A DNA stretch of 64,000 bases from contig CANMPK010000001.1 of the NCBI GenBank assembly GCA_947499725.1, positions 620,001 through 684,000 on the forward strand, given 5' to 3'. Below are positions 26,443 through 34,849 of the stretch, one piece after another. Both the position numbers and the translations under genes were made by a program. The notes beneath the pieces were generated by a model. That model worked only from the letters and a program-made list of their open reading frames with translations. It did no database searches and was not told the DNA's origin. Within the stretch, counting starts at the first letter, position 1, and each line of letters opens with the position of its first letter. This stretch comes from an uncultured Paracoccaceae bacterium. Its GTDB lineage: Bacteria > Pseudomonadota > Alphaproteobacteria > Rhodobacterales > Rhodobacteraceae.

Positions 26443-27233
26443 GCGTTCACTCCTTTACGGACCATTTTCCCATCAACGAAATGGATGCCGCATTCGGTTT
26501 TATCTTGTCCGCGCCAGCGGCCGGACCGTGGATCTTCACCCGGTTTCACCGGGCTTGTGCAAGGGGCACAGCCGATAGACGGGTAGCCCTTGGCCACAAG
26601 CGGGTGCTTGGGCAGACGGTTTTCTTCCATATAGGCGCGTACATCTTCCGGCGCCCAATAAGCCAGTGGGTTCACCTTGATGCGGCCTGTGAAATCTTCG
26701 ACTTCGAAGAATTCCAGCTGCGCGCGGGTGCCCGCCTGGAAGCGTTTGCGGCCTGTGATCCAGCCATCATAGCCGCGTAGGGCTTTTTGCAGAGGGCGGG
26801 TTTTGCGCAGGGCGCAGCAGGCGTCGGTGTCACGCTGGTGCAGCGTGCCATCTGGGTCTTCGGCTTCCAGTGTGGCTTGGCTTGCGCGGATGACCTGCAC
26901 GTTGGTGAGGTTCAGACGCTCTGAGATTTCCAGCTGATATTCCAGCGTTTCAGCAAAGAGCATTTCTGTATCCACGAAGAGCACTGGCACATTGCGGTCT
27001 ACAACAGAAACAAGGTGCAAGAGCGCCACGCTTTCTGCGCCAAACGAGCTGACCATGGTCAGCTTGCCGACGTCTGGATCTTTAAGCGCGCGTTCCAACA
27101 CGGCAGTCGCCGAGTGGTGTTTATAGCGCGCGTTGAGCTCTGCGACCTTTTCCTTGAGCGGATCTGCCGGAGCAGAACCACCAAGGTTCAAAGGTGTCAC
27201 AGCGCCTTCGCTTGCTGAGTTATCATGCGGCAT
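26439..27233 (-). CDS. cysH: Phosphoadenylyl/adenylyl-sulfate reductase, Fe-S (APS) type
   Basis: CysH reduces activated sulfate to sulfite. The 264-residue protein has CC (in DACCALRKTRP) and CxxC (in IGCAPCTSPV). These are the four cysteines of the [4Fe-4S] cluster of APS-specific reductases, not the PAPS-specific enterobacterial type. The catalytic cysteine is in the C-terminal KTECGIHF motif. Start 27233 overlaps the preceding sulfite reductase stop by 11 bases; a longer reading from 27281 only covers that gene's coding sequence. Confidence 0.92.
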   Translation of the reverse strand: MPHDNSASEGAVTPLNLGGSAPADPLKEKVAELNARYKHHSATAVLERALKDPDVGKLTMVSSFGAESVALLHLVSVVDRNVPVLFVDTEMLFAETLEYQLEISERLNLTNVQVIRASQATLEAEDPDGTLHQRDTDACCALRKTRPLQKALRGYDGWITGRKRFQAGTRAQLEFFEVEDFTGRIKVNPLAYWAPEDVRAYMEENRLPKHPLVAKGYPSIGCAPCTSPVKPGEDPRSGRWRGQDKTECGIHFVDGKMVRKGVNA

Positions 27234-28893
27234 TAGCCTGCGCCTCTGGATAGATATAGCCTTTGAACGGGGCCAACCCAACGCGGTTATACGTCTCTAG
27301 GAAGGTCTCGTTTTCGTCTTCGCGTAGTTCCAGATACCCTTTGACGGTGCGTTCGATGGCTGGCACGATTTCGTCATAGGCAAAGCCCGGACCCACGCGC
27401 TGGCCAACGGCCGCAGAATTGGTTGCGTCACCGCCCAGAGTGATCTGGTAGTTTTCAACACCGGCGCGGTCTAGGCCCAAGATGCCAATGTGACCGACGT
27501 GGTGGTGACCACAGGCGTTGATGCAGCCCGAGATTTTGATTTGCAGATGACCGATGTCGTGTTCGATCTTCAGCTCGTCAAAGCGGGTTGCAATCTGCTG
27601 TGCCACTGGGATGGAGCGGGCTGTTGCCAGCGCGCAGTAGTCCATGCCCGGGCAGGCGATGATGTCAGAGATCAGGCCGATGTTGGCCGTGTGCAGATCA
27701 TGTTCTTTCAGCGCAGCATAGATGGCTGGCAGGTCTGATTTGTGAACATGCGGCAGGATCACGTTTTGCTCGTGGCTGATGCGCAGCTCGTCGTGGCCGT
27801 ACTGGCGGGCCAGTTCTGCCATTGCGCGCATTTGCTCGGCTGTTGCGTCGCCCGGTGTTTCGCCGTGTTTCTTCAGCGAGATGGTGACGATGCTATAATC
27901 GGCTTGCTTGTGCGCTGTCAGGTTGGCGTCAACCCAGCTGCGGAACATGGTGTCTGCTTCGTAAGCTGCGTCAAACGCGTCTGTTGGCACGTTGCGGAAG
28001 GCCGGTGCTGCGAAGAACTTTTCGATCTCTGCGTAAAGCTCTAGATCAAAGCCTTCGAAGGTTGGGCGGATCATTTGGAAACGCTCTTCAACGCGTTCCA
28101 GAATGTCTTCGATACCGTGCTCGTGCACAGTGATCTTGATACGCGCTTTGTATTTGTTGTCGCGGCGACCGATTTGGTTCCAGACGGATACGGTGGCTTC
28201 CAGATAAGACAGCAGGTCTTCTTGAGAGACGAAGTCTTTCAGAACCTTGCCGATCATTGGCGTACGGCCAAGACCGCCACCCACAACGATTTGGTAGCCC
28301 AATTCGCCTGCATCGTTTTTCACGATGTAGATGCCGATGTCATGCGCTTTGATCACGGCACGGTCGTTTTCAATCGCGCCAGAGACTGCGATTTTGAACT
28401 TACGTGGCATGGATTGGAATTCTGGGTGATCGGTAGACCACTGACGGATCAGTTCCGCCACTGGGCGTGGGTCCGCCACTTCATCGGCTGCCGCGCCAGA
28501 GAAATGGTCGGCGGTCACGTTACGGATGGTGTTCCCAGATGTTTGGATGGCGTGCATGTTCACGTCGCCCAGAGCGTCCAGCATATCTGGCACGTCTTTG
28601 AGCTTTGGCCAGTTGTACTGGATGTTCTGACGTGTGGTGAAGTGGCCGTAGCCTTTGTCCCACTTTTCCGCCAGCAGGGCGAGTGTGTCCATCTGAGCAG
28701 AAGACAGCGTGCCATAAGGAATGGCCACGCGCAGCATGTAAGCGTGCAATTGCAGGTACAGGCCGTTCATCAGGCGCAGAGGACGGAATTCGTCTTCGGT
28801 CAGGGAGCCGTCGATGCGGCGATCTACCTGTGCGCGGAACTGGCGATTGCGTTCCGCCAGAAAGGCGCTGTCAAAGTCGTTGTACTGATACAT
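27223..28893 (-). CDS. Siroheme nitrite/sulfite reductase
   Basis: The 556-residue protein carries the siroheme/[4Fe-4S] signature CPGMDYC (C-x5-C, about residue 416) and CINAC (C-x3-C, about 455), with the duplicated ferredoxin-like half domains (RVAIPYGTLS, NIQYNWPKL). The position between a DUF2849 gene and cysH argues for assimilatory sulfite reductase rather than nitrite reductase. The NADPH flavoprotein CysJ is absent, so electrons probably come by ferredoxin. No siroheme synthase gene is present in the cluster. Confidence 0.93.
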   Translation of the reverse strand: MYQYNDFDSAFLAERNRQFRAQVDRRIDGSLTEDEFRPLRLMNGLYLQLHAYMLRVAIPYGTLSSAQMDTLALLAEKWDKGYGHFTTRQNIQYNWPKLKDVPDMLDALGDVNMHAIQTSGNTIRNVTADHFSGAAADEVADPRPVAELIRQWSTDHPEFQSMPRKFKIAVSGAIENDRAVIKAHDIGIYIVKNDAGELGYQIVVGGGLGRTPMIGKVLKDFVSQEDLLSYLEATVSVWNQIGRRDNKYKARIKITVHEHGIEDILERVEERFQMIRPTFEGFDLELYAEIEKFFAAPAFRNVPTDAFDAAYEADTMFRSWVDANLTAHKQADYSIVTISLKKHGETPGDATAEQMRAMAELARQYGHDELRISHEQNVILPHVHKSDLPAIYAALKEHDLHTANIGLISDIIACPGMDYCALATARSIPVAQQIATRFDELKIEHDIGHLQIKISGCINACGHHHVGHIGILGLDRAGVENYQITLGGDATNSAAVGQRVGPGFAYDEIVPAIERTVKGYLELREDENETFLETYNRVGLAPFKGYIYPEAQANAA

Positions 28894-28895
28894 GA

Positions 28896-29198
28896 TTATG
28901 CCTCTGCCTGTTTGCCGTGGAAATAGTTAGACGGACCGACACGGCGGAACTCTTCACGGAAATGGGTTGGAACGGGTTTGCCATCTTCGCCTTCTTTGGC
29001 ATCTGCCAAATAAGCACCAACGGTGACGGCTGTTTGTTGCTGTGCCTCGATCAGGCGCAGTTCTGCATCTGCCTGTTCAGTCAAAAGCACGGCTTCGGAC
29101 AGCTCACGGCTCCACTCACCGGAGTCTGTCATGTAGATCACATCGCCTTCCAACAGGTGGTTGGCGGTGATGACTTTAGGTGTAAAGGCGCGTGGCAT
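28896..29198 (-). CDS. DUF2849 family protein, first gene of the cys operon
   Basis: A 100-residue protein of the DUF2849 family, regularly first in alphaproteobacterial sulfite reductase operons; function unknown. Key segments are the opening MPRAFTPKVITANHLLEGDVIY and the Ala/Glu-rich middle. Start 29198 has a GAGGAG site about ten bases upstream; a reading from 29315 includes 39 residues of non-conserved leader. It is three bases before the sulfite reductase start and divergent from an Lrp/AsnC regulator. Confidence 0.85.
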   Translation of the reverse strand: MPRAFTPKVITANHLLEGDVIYMTDSGEWSRELSEAVLLTEQADAELRLIEAQQQTAVTVGAYLADAKEGEDGKPVPTHFREEFRRVGPSNYFHGKQAEA

Positions 29199-29263
29199 AT
29201 CCGCGAGCTCCTCTTTTGACGTTAAGCGGGGCGTAAAGACACAGTGGCCCCATAGTGTTTGAC

Positions 29264-29283
29264 TTTCCCTGTAATATAGGAAA
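29264..29283. promoter_or_regulatory. Palindromic site between cys operon and Lrp/AsnC regulator
   Basis: TTTCC-N10-GGAAA (TTTCCCTGTAATATAGGAAA) with an AT-rich centre lies between the divergent genes, 66 bases before the DUF2849 start. Lrp/AsnC proteins bind AT-rich imperfect palindromes of about this size. The site would be a natural operator for the divergent regulator, but that is inference. Confidence 0.4.
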
Positions 29284-29382
29284 TTGTTCCGGTAAAGCGC
29301 TAGATGCTTACGCAAATAGAAACGTTTGTTCTGGTTTGTGTGGGCTTCGGGTGGAACGTTCTAAATTATCGGGAAATATGGA

Positions 29383-29844
29383 ATGGCGTTGCGAATTGAT
29401 GATATGGATCGGAAAATCCTTGATGAGCTGCAACGAGATGCGGCCCTATCGTTGGACGAGATTGCACGACGAGTGGGTTCTTCCAAGACACCGGTCTGGA
29501 ACCGAATCCGCAAGCTGCGCGAGGGTGGTATTATCAAGCAACAGACTGCATTGCTAGATGCAGAAGCGCTTGGATTTGAAGCTTGTTTCTTTGTGCTGAT
29601 CCGCACCAGCGAGCACGAGGCCGATTGGCAGGCTAAGTTCTTGAAAGCCTTGCAGGATCGCCCCGAGGTGCAAGAGGCACATCGCTTGGCCGGAGATATC
29701 GATTATATCCTGAAAGTGCGCGTTGCGAATGCGCGGGCCTATGATCAATTCTATCAAGTTCTGATTTCAGAAGTGCGCGTGCATAATGTGACGGCGCTTT
29801 TGTCGATGGAAGAGATCAAGTCAACGACTTTGTTGCCGCTTTAG
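29383..29844 (+). CDS. Lrp/AsnC family transcriptional regulator
   Basis: A 153-residue regulator. The N-terminal helix-turn-helix (MDRKILDELQRDAALSLDEI then SSKTPVWNRIRKLREGGII) is at about residues 8-55, and the C-terminal RAM ligand-binding domain (residues 65-150) includes the GDIDYILKVRV motif. It is transcribed away from the sulfate assimilation operon, separated by 184 bases with a palindrome, so it likely controls that operon. The effector is not known. Confidence 0.9.
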   Translation: MALRIDDMDRKILDELQRDAALSLDEIARRVGSSKTPVWNRIRKLREGGIIKQQTALLDAEALGFEACFFVLIRTSEHEADWQAKFLKALQDRPEVQEAHRLAGDIDYILKVRVANARAYDQFYQVLISEVRVHNVTALLSMEEIKSTTLLPL

Positions 29845-29876
29845 GGGCTGCTGGGCGTTTCCCAAGTTTGATCTAG

Positions 29877-29914
29877 AAAACCCGCCGGTGCCTTTGGGGC
29901 GCGGCGGGTTTTTT
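29877..29914. terminator. Bidirectional terminator between the Lrp and LysE genes
   Basis: The stem AAAACCCGCCG / CGGCGGGTTTT flanks a 15-base loop with T-run on the plus strand and A-run on the other. It serves converging genes. Confidence 0.85.
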
Positions 29915-29925
29915 GATGTGCGGCT

Positions 29926-30555
29926 TTATTGTGTGCGTTTGAGGGTGGCTGTTGCCACGCCCATCGCGACCAAAGCGCCTCCGCCAAAGCGCGTGAACCA
30001 TGCCATAACACTCGGGCGCGCGATTTTTTGGCGAAGTTTGTCTGCCAATAGCGCGTAGGCCAAAGCGTTGATGGCGGCCAAGGCCACAAAGGTTGTAATC
30101 AAAATCGCGAACTGCGGAAGAAGCGGGCTGTTTACAGCGATGAACTGCGGCACGAAGGCAATGAAGAACACAATGGATTTCGGGTTAAGTGCGGTCACGG
30201 CTGTGGCATGACCAAAGACCCGTGAGGCCTCTGTGTTGGTCACTTTTTCCAAATCCCCCATGGATGCATTCGGCGCGCTTTTGAAGAGTTTGACGCCAAG
30301 GTAGATCAGATAAGCCGCGCCGATCCATTTCAGAGCCACAAAGAGCGTGGCGGATGCCAGCACCAATGCACCCAGCCCAGCTAGGGAGGCAGACATTGCA
30401 ATGAAGTCACCAAGCGCCACGCCTGCAACGGTTGCTAAGGCCACGCGTTTGCCTTGGCTGATGGCATAGCTGAGCACGAGCAAGACTGTTGGGCCAGGAA
30501 TAAGCAGAAGGGCGATCGATGCTGCTACGAAGGCGAGCCAGATTTGAATGTCCAT
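29926..30555 (-). CDS. LysE-family amino acid exporter
   Basis: The 209-residue protein has six hydrophobic segments and the LysE/RhtB hallmark near the start (LLIPGPTVLLVLSYAISQGKR, about residues 17-37). It is expected to export an amino acid or related metabolite through the inner membrane; the substrate is not predictable. Convergent with the Lrp regulator gene and divergent from the SLC13-type permease. Confidence 0.88.
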   Translation of the reverse strand: MDIQIWLAFVAASIALLLIPGPTVLLVLSYAISQGKRVALATVAGVALGDFIAMSASLAGLGALVLASATLFVALKWIGAAYLIYLGVKLFKSAPNASMGDLEKVTNTEASRVFGHATAVTALNPKSIVFFIAFVPQFIAVNSPLLPQFAILITTFVALAAINALAYALLADKLRQKIARPSVMAWFTRFGGGALVAMGVATATLKRTQ

Positions 30556-30723
30556 GAGGGTTCCTTTGTCGAATGTCTTGAGCCAGCCACAGCGCGCGAG
30601 GCTTGTAAAGAAAAATGGGATCAGCTTGGCCGCTGCGGTTTTTGCTTAGAAAAGTGCGATCTGAAAGTTGCGCCCATGTGCGGTGCTGTGCAATAAAATT
30701 ACAAAGAATATTAGGAGGCAGCT

Positions 30724-32607
30724 TTGGACACCATCACACTTACCCTCGAGATGTCCGTTGTTCTTGGCCTGCTTGCTTTCACTGTTTTCTTATTTGTCTC
30801 TGAGATTGTGCGGATCGACTTAGCGGCCATCTTGGTGATGGTGCTGCTTGGGGTGATTTCGCAATTCCCAGCCACGCAGTCGGTGGCGGATGTTTCGCAT
30901 CTGTTTGATGGGTTTGCGTCCAACGCGGTGATTTCGATCATTGCGGTGATGATCATCGGGGCAGGGCTGGATAAGACCGGCATCATGGGCAAGGTGGCCG
31001 CGCTGATCCTGAAACGGGGCGGGAAGACTGAGGGGCGGATTATTCCGATCATCTCGGGCACCGTGGGTGTGATTTCCTCCTTCATGCAAAACGTTGGGGC
31101 GGCGGCGCTGTTTTTGCCGGTGGTCAGCCGGATTTCGGTGCGCACGGAAATTCCCATGGGGCGGCTTTTGATGCCGATGGGCTTTTGCGCGATCTTGGGC
31201 GGAACCATGACGATGGTTGGCTCTTCCCCTTTGATTTTGCTGAATGATTTGATCCTCTCGGCGAATGAAACTCTGCCGGAAGGCCAGAAGATGGAGCCTT
31301 ATGGGCTGTTTTCTGTAACGCCTGTGGGCATTTGTTTGGTTGTCACAGGTATTCTGTATTTCGTGCTGTTTGGGCGTTGGGTTTTGCCCAAGGGGCAGCA
31401 GGATATGGGCGGGGCCTCTGGGCAGACGCTGAAGGAATATCTGCGCCGGATTTACGGGCTGGATACGGATATTGTCGAAATCTCTATTCCTGAACGGCAT
31501 CCGTGCGGGAAGATGAACTTTGATGAGTTGATGCAGAAGTACCATGTTTATGTGATTGGCTCTGCGGTTAGTGGTCAACGTTGGTTTGCGCCGGTTGTGA
31601 CAACGCCGATTGAAACGCCTTGTCGTTTGGCTGTTTTGGGGCCGCTCAAAGAAATTCGTGAAATGGTTCTGAACGAGGATTTCACGCTGCACAAAGATCT
31701 AGAGGTGTTTGCGGAAGATCATGCGCCAACCAAATCTGGTGTGGCGGAATTGGTGATCCCACCGGGGTCTGATCTGATTGGCAAGACGGCGGCAGAGATC
31801 AAGTTCCGCCGCGCATACACAAGCTCTTTGTTGGCCATTCACCGTGATGAAGAAACGCTGAGCTATATTGAAACCGAAGAGCAAGAAGCGACAGCGATTG
31901 CCCATGTGCCATTTCGCGCGGGGGATACGTTGGTTGTGCATACCACGTGGGAGGCTTTGACAGGTCTGACTCGTGACCGCGATTTCGTTGTGGTGACGCA
32001 GGATTTCCCGCGTGAAGAGCTGCGTCCGCGCAAATTGGGCTGGGCCTTGTTCTTTTTCTTAGTCGCGTTGAGCTTGATCCTGTTTTCCGATGTGCGCTTG
32101 TCTTTGTGTTTGTTGACGGGCGCGGTGGGCATGATCCTGACTAAGGTTCTGGATATTGACGAAGCCTATGAGGCGGTCAGTTGGTCGACAGTATTCTTGT
32201 TGGCGAGCCTTATCCCCTTGGGGCAGGCGGTGCAAAGCACGGGCACGGCGGAATGGATCGCGCATCAGATTTTGGCGCTTTTGGATGGCTGGCCGCTTTG
32301 GTCTTTGCAGGCTGGCGTTGCTGTGCTGGCGACGATCTTTACCTTGGTGATGTCTAACGTGGGCGCGACGGTTCTGTTGGTGCCGCTGGCGGTGTCGATT
32401 GCAATGGCTGCGGGGGGCGATCCGGCGATCTTTGCTTTGACGGTGGCGATCTCTACCAGCAATAGTTTCTTGATCCCGACCCATCAGGTGAATGCGCTGA
32501 TCATGGGGCCTGCGGGCTATAAGGTGATGGATTTCGTCAAGAGCGGTGGCGTGATGACGATCTTGTTCTTGGTCGTATCGATGACGATGATGAACGTGGT
32601 GTTCTGA
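30724..32607 (+). CDS. SLC13/DASS-type permease with central TrkA-C domains
   Basis: A 627-residue inner-membrane anion permease. Two sets of about five or six membrane helices flank a central cytoplasmic part (about residues 215-430) containing two TrkA-C/RCK_C-like domains (VAELVIPPGSDLIGKTAAEI, FRAGDTLVVH). The family transports anions such as sulfate or carboxylates with sodium. It starts at TTG (30724) with an AGGAGG site seven bases upstream. It lies near sulfate assimilation genes, but sulfate as substrate is speculation. Confidence 0.88.
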   Translation: MDTITLTLEMSVVLGLLAFTVFLFVSEIVRIDLAAILVMVLLGVISQFPATQSVADVSHLFDGFASNAVISIIAVMIIGAGLDKTGIMGKVAALILKRGGKTEGRIIPIISGTVGVISSFMQNVGAAALFLPVVSRISVRTEIPMGRLLMPMGFCAILGGTMTMVGSSPLILLNDLILSANETLPEGQKMEPYGLFSVTPVGICLVVTGILYFVLFGRWVLPKGQQDMGGASGQTLKEYLRRIYGLDTDIVEISIPERHPCGKMNFDELMQKYHVYVIGSAVSGQRWFAPVVTTPIETPCRLAVLGPLKEIREMVLNEDFTLHKDLEVFAEDHAPTKSGVAELVIPPGSDLIGKTAAEIKFRRAYTSSLLAIHRDEETLSYIETEEQEATAIAHVPFRAGDTLVVHTTWEALTGLTRDRDFVVVTQDFPREELRPRKLGWALFFFLVALSLILFSDVRLSLCLLTGAVGMILTKVLDIDEAYEAVSWSTVFLLASLIPLGQAVQSTGTAEWIAHQILALLDGWPLWSLQAGVAVLATIFTLVMSNVGATVLLVPLAVSIAMAAGGDPAIFALTVAISTSNSFLIPTHQVNALIMGPAGYKVMDFVKSGGVMTILFLVVSMTMMNVVF

Positions 32608-32632
32608 CGGTTTCTTAGCGTCTGAAATGCAT

Positions 32633-32661
32633 AACGCCCGCTGTATCAAGCGGGCGTTTGT
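32633..32661 (+). terminator. Terminator after the SLC13-type permease
   Basis: The stem AACGCCCGCT / AGCGGGCGTT with a six-base loop is followed by TGTTGTTTG, a modest T-run. The inverse strand is converging tpiA. Confidence 0.7.
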
Positions 32662-32684
32662 TGTTTGAAATCAGTGGGTTTTGA

Positions 32685-33431
32685 TCAGCTTGCGTCAAGC
32701 GCCGCGATGATGGCGTTGAAATCGGCAGCCTTCAGGCTGGCGCCGCCCACAAGCGCGCCGTCGACGTTTTCAACGGCGAAAATCTCTGTCGCGTTGCTTG
32801 GTTTGACAGAGCCACCATACAGAATACGAATGCCGTTGGCGTCTTCGCCAAAGTGTTTGATCAGCTCGGCGCGGATGAAGTCATGTACCTCTGCGATCTG
32901 CGCGATGGTTGGCACTTTGCCGGTGCCGATAGCCCAAACAGGTTCATAGGCGATGACGGTGTTGGCGGCGGTGGCCGCATCAGGCGTGGAGCCTTGCAAT
33001 TGCGTGCCGATGACGGCGAGGGTTTCGCCCGCTTCACGCTGCTTTAGGCTTTCGCCGAGGCAGATCACTGCGATCAGATCATTGTCGTAAGCGGCTGTGG
33101 ATTTTGCGGCGACGATGGCGTCTGTTTCGCCATGATCCACGCGGCGTTCAGAGTGGCCGGTGATCACATAGCTCGCGCCCGCGTCTGCGAGCATCGCGCC
33201 AGAAATGTCGCCTGTGTGTGCGCCGGAGGCATTGGCGTGGCAATCTTGGCCGCCAATTGCAATAGGGCTGCCGGAAACTGTATCGCTTGCGCGCGAGATC
33301 AATGTGGCCGGAGGGCAGATCAACACGTCGGTCGCTTGGGTCTTCGCGGCGTCCTTCATGGCTTTGAGTTCGTTCAAAGCGGCAGCGGTGCCGTTCATTT
33401 TCCAATTGCCAGCAGCAAGTTTGCGACGCAT
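32685..33431 (-). CDS. tpiA: Triosephosphate isomerase
   Basis: Interconverts dihydroxyacetone phosphate and glyceraldehyde 3-phosphate. The 248-residue protein has GNWKMNG (catalytic Lys at 11), the electrophilic histidine in VITGHSERR (near 94), the catalytic glutamate in [11 protein letters not shown] (near 165) and the phosphate loop ILYGGSVKP. An AGGAGG site lies seven bases upstream. The region before it holds a long inverted repeat. Confidence 0.97.
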   Translation of the reverse strand: MRRKLAAGNWKMNGTAAALNELKAMKDAAKTQATDVLICPPATLISRASDTVSGSPIAIGGQDCHANASGAHTGDISGAMLADAGASYVITGHSERRVDHGETDAIVAAKSTAAYDNDLIAVICLGESLKQREAGETLAVIGTQLQGSTPDAATAANTVIAYEPVWAIGTGKVPTIAQIAEVHDFIRAELIKHFGEDANGIRILYGGSVKPSNATEIFAVENVDGALVGGASLKAADFNAIIAALDAS

Positions 33432-33584
33432 TGCTTTCCTCCTAAAGTGTTGTCTGTCTTTTGGGGGGAATGCTGAGGGGCGTCAAGATGTATCCATGTT
33501 GGGGGTAGAAATGCGGGCACAGAGGGTGCTGCCTTTGCGTGGATGCGTAGAATTTGAACGCCTGCGCTTTCGATTGTACTGCCC

Positions 33585-33729
33585 GGCAAAGTCCGGGCAT
33601 CGCCCGACCTCCCCCAGGAGGGCGATTTTGCGAGGTTTCAAGACATGATACGGGATGAAAGCGGCGATGCTTGTGCCGTTTCGAGAGTTGGGCGATGCCC
33701 TCCAGCTCGGGCGATGCCCAGACTTTGCC
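33585..33729. repeat. 23-base inverted repeat pair around a 99-base spacer
   Basis: The arms at 33585-33607 and 33707-33729 are reverse complements at 22 of 23 positions (core GGGCATCGCCC / GGGCGATGCCC). A shortened third copy of the core lies at 33690-33700, and a small CCTCCC/GGAGGG hairpin at 33608-33623. The 313 bases from 33432 to 33744 hold no gene, only this element. It looks like a REP-type palindromic repeat. Confidence 0.75.
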
Positions 33730-33744
33730 TTCGGTTAGAAAGGT

Positions 33745-34095
33745 TTACATGCCTTCGAATTTGATGGATTCTCCGCAGCCGCAGGCTTCACTGACGTTCG
33801 GGTTGTTGAACTTAAAGCTCGCCTCGAGCAGGGAGACTTCGTAGTCGATCTCTGTGCCGAACAGGAACATCTGCGCCATTGGGGCGATCATCACGCGGGC
33901 ACCGTCTTGTTCGACGATTTCATCCGCAGGGTCGGTCTGATCTACATATTCCATGGTGTATTCCATCCCTGCACAGCCGCCTTTCTTGACGCCAATGCGT
34001 AGGCCTTGGTGGCCTTCACGCTCCATCAGCTTCACGATTTGTGATGCGGCTTTTGGAGTAAGGGTAACGGCTTGTTTGCCTGGAATTCCGAACAT
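33745..34095 (-). CDS. A-type Fe-S carrier, IscA/SufA/HesB family
   Basis: The 116-residue protein carries the three cysteines of A-type Fe-S scaffold/carrier proteins: GGCAGMEY (about residue 41) and ACGCGES near the C-terminus. It delivers Fe-S clusters to apoproteins. The length and N-terminus (MFGIPGKQAVTLTPKAASQI) fit the SufA/IscA branch; a second family member (ErpA-like) lies at 55516-55839. A DUF59 gene is nearby (35663). Confidence 0.92.
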   Translation of the reverse strand: MFGIPGKQAVTLTPKAASQIVKLMEREGHQGLRIGVKKGGCAGMEYTMEYVDQTDPADEIVEQDGARVMIAPMAQMFLFGTEIDYEVSLLEASFKFNNPNVSEACGCGESIKFEGM

Positions 34096-34117
34096 TTAGA
34101 TCTCCTTCACTGGCTAT

Positions 34118-34849
34118 TTAGGGTTTTGGTAGGGAAATGCCAAGGTCTGGCAGTTGTAACCATAGTAAAACTGTCGCCATGCTGACGAGAATGGCCCAGC
34201 CAAAGGACGCGAGCGTACCGATGATAACATATTCGGAGCGCTTGCGGTTTTCGGCGGTTTCGCCGTCTTTGCTGGTTTCAAAGCGGAGCACGGATTTGGC
34301 AGCCACGAGGAAGCCGATGCCGATGGGCAGGCCGGCAAGGATGAGGATGTAGATCAGTCCGCGTTCCAGAAAGCCGATCATTTGGCCGCCTTGGGGCAGG
34401 CTATCTTGTGAGAATGTATTTCCATACGGGCGCATGAGGATGCCGATGGCAAAGCCGCCTGCGCGGGTGGCGTAGATGGCGCCTGCGATGATCAGCATGA
34501 TGTGAGAGGCCCAGAAGGGGGCATTGGCCCAAAAGCCGGTTTGCCAAACGTCTGGATACAGATAGGCCGCGCTTGTGAGTGTGATCAGGTGGATCAGTTG
34601 ATCGCCAATGTGGGCCTGAATGGTGTTGGGAAGCTGCGCTTTGATGGCGTCTGTGATCAGGTGCAAGGCGGCAATGGCCAGAACGGGTAGGGCGATGGAA
34701 CCGGTGAGCGTGACGAGCGTTACTGTGACGATCAGCCCGTGCAGCAGCAGGTAGAGCGGCTTACCCTTGTTTTGCGCCATCTTATTGGTTTGAAACACGT
34801 AATCCGCCAGCACATGGGCTGTAAAGTAGGCGATAAGGGTTTCAATCAT
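34118..34849 (-). CDS. DUF3307 membrane protein, partner of the SatD-like gene
   Basis: A 243-residue protein of the DUF3307 family, function unknown. It has about six or seven hydrophobic segments. Conserved polar residues lie within or beside them: AHVLADYVFQ (residues 11-20), LLHGLIVTV, HLITDAIKA and GDQLIHLITL. The repeated His/Asp pattern could form a metal or active site in the membrane; this is inference. The start overlaps the upstream SatD-like gene by eight bases, so the two are translated together. Confidence 0.85.
   Translation of the reverse strand: MIETLIAYFTAHVLADYVFQTNKMAQNKGKPLYLLLHGLIVTVTLVTLTGSIALPVLAIAALHLITDAIKAQLPNTIQAHIGDQLIHLITLTSAAYLYPDVWQTGFWANAPFWASHIMLIIAGAIYATRAGGFAIGILMRPYGNTFSQDSLPQGGQMIGFLERGLIYILILAGLPIGIGFLVAAKSVLRFETSKDGETAENRKRSEYVIIGTLASFGWAILVSMATVLLWLQLPDLGISLPKP

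Noticed and set aside
28075-28926. 283-residue plus-strand ORF opposite sulfite reductase
   Set aside because: It is an antisense shadow of the conserved siroheme reductase gene.
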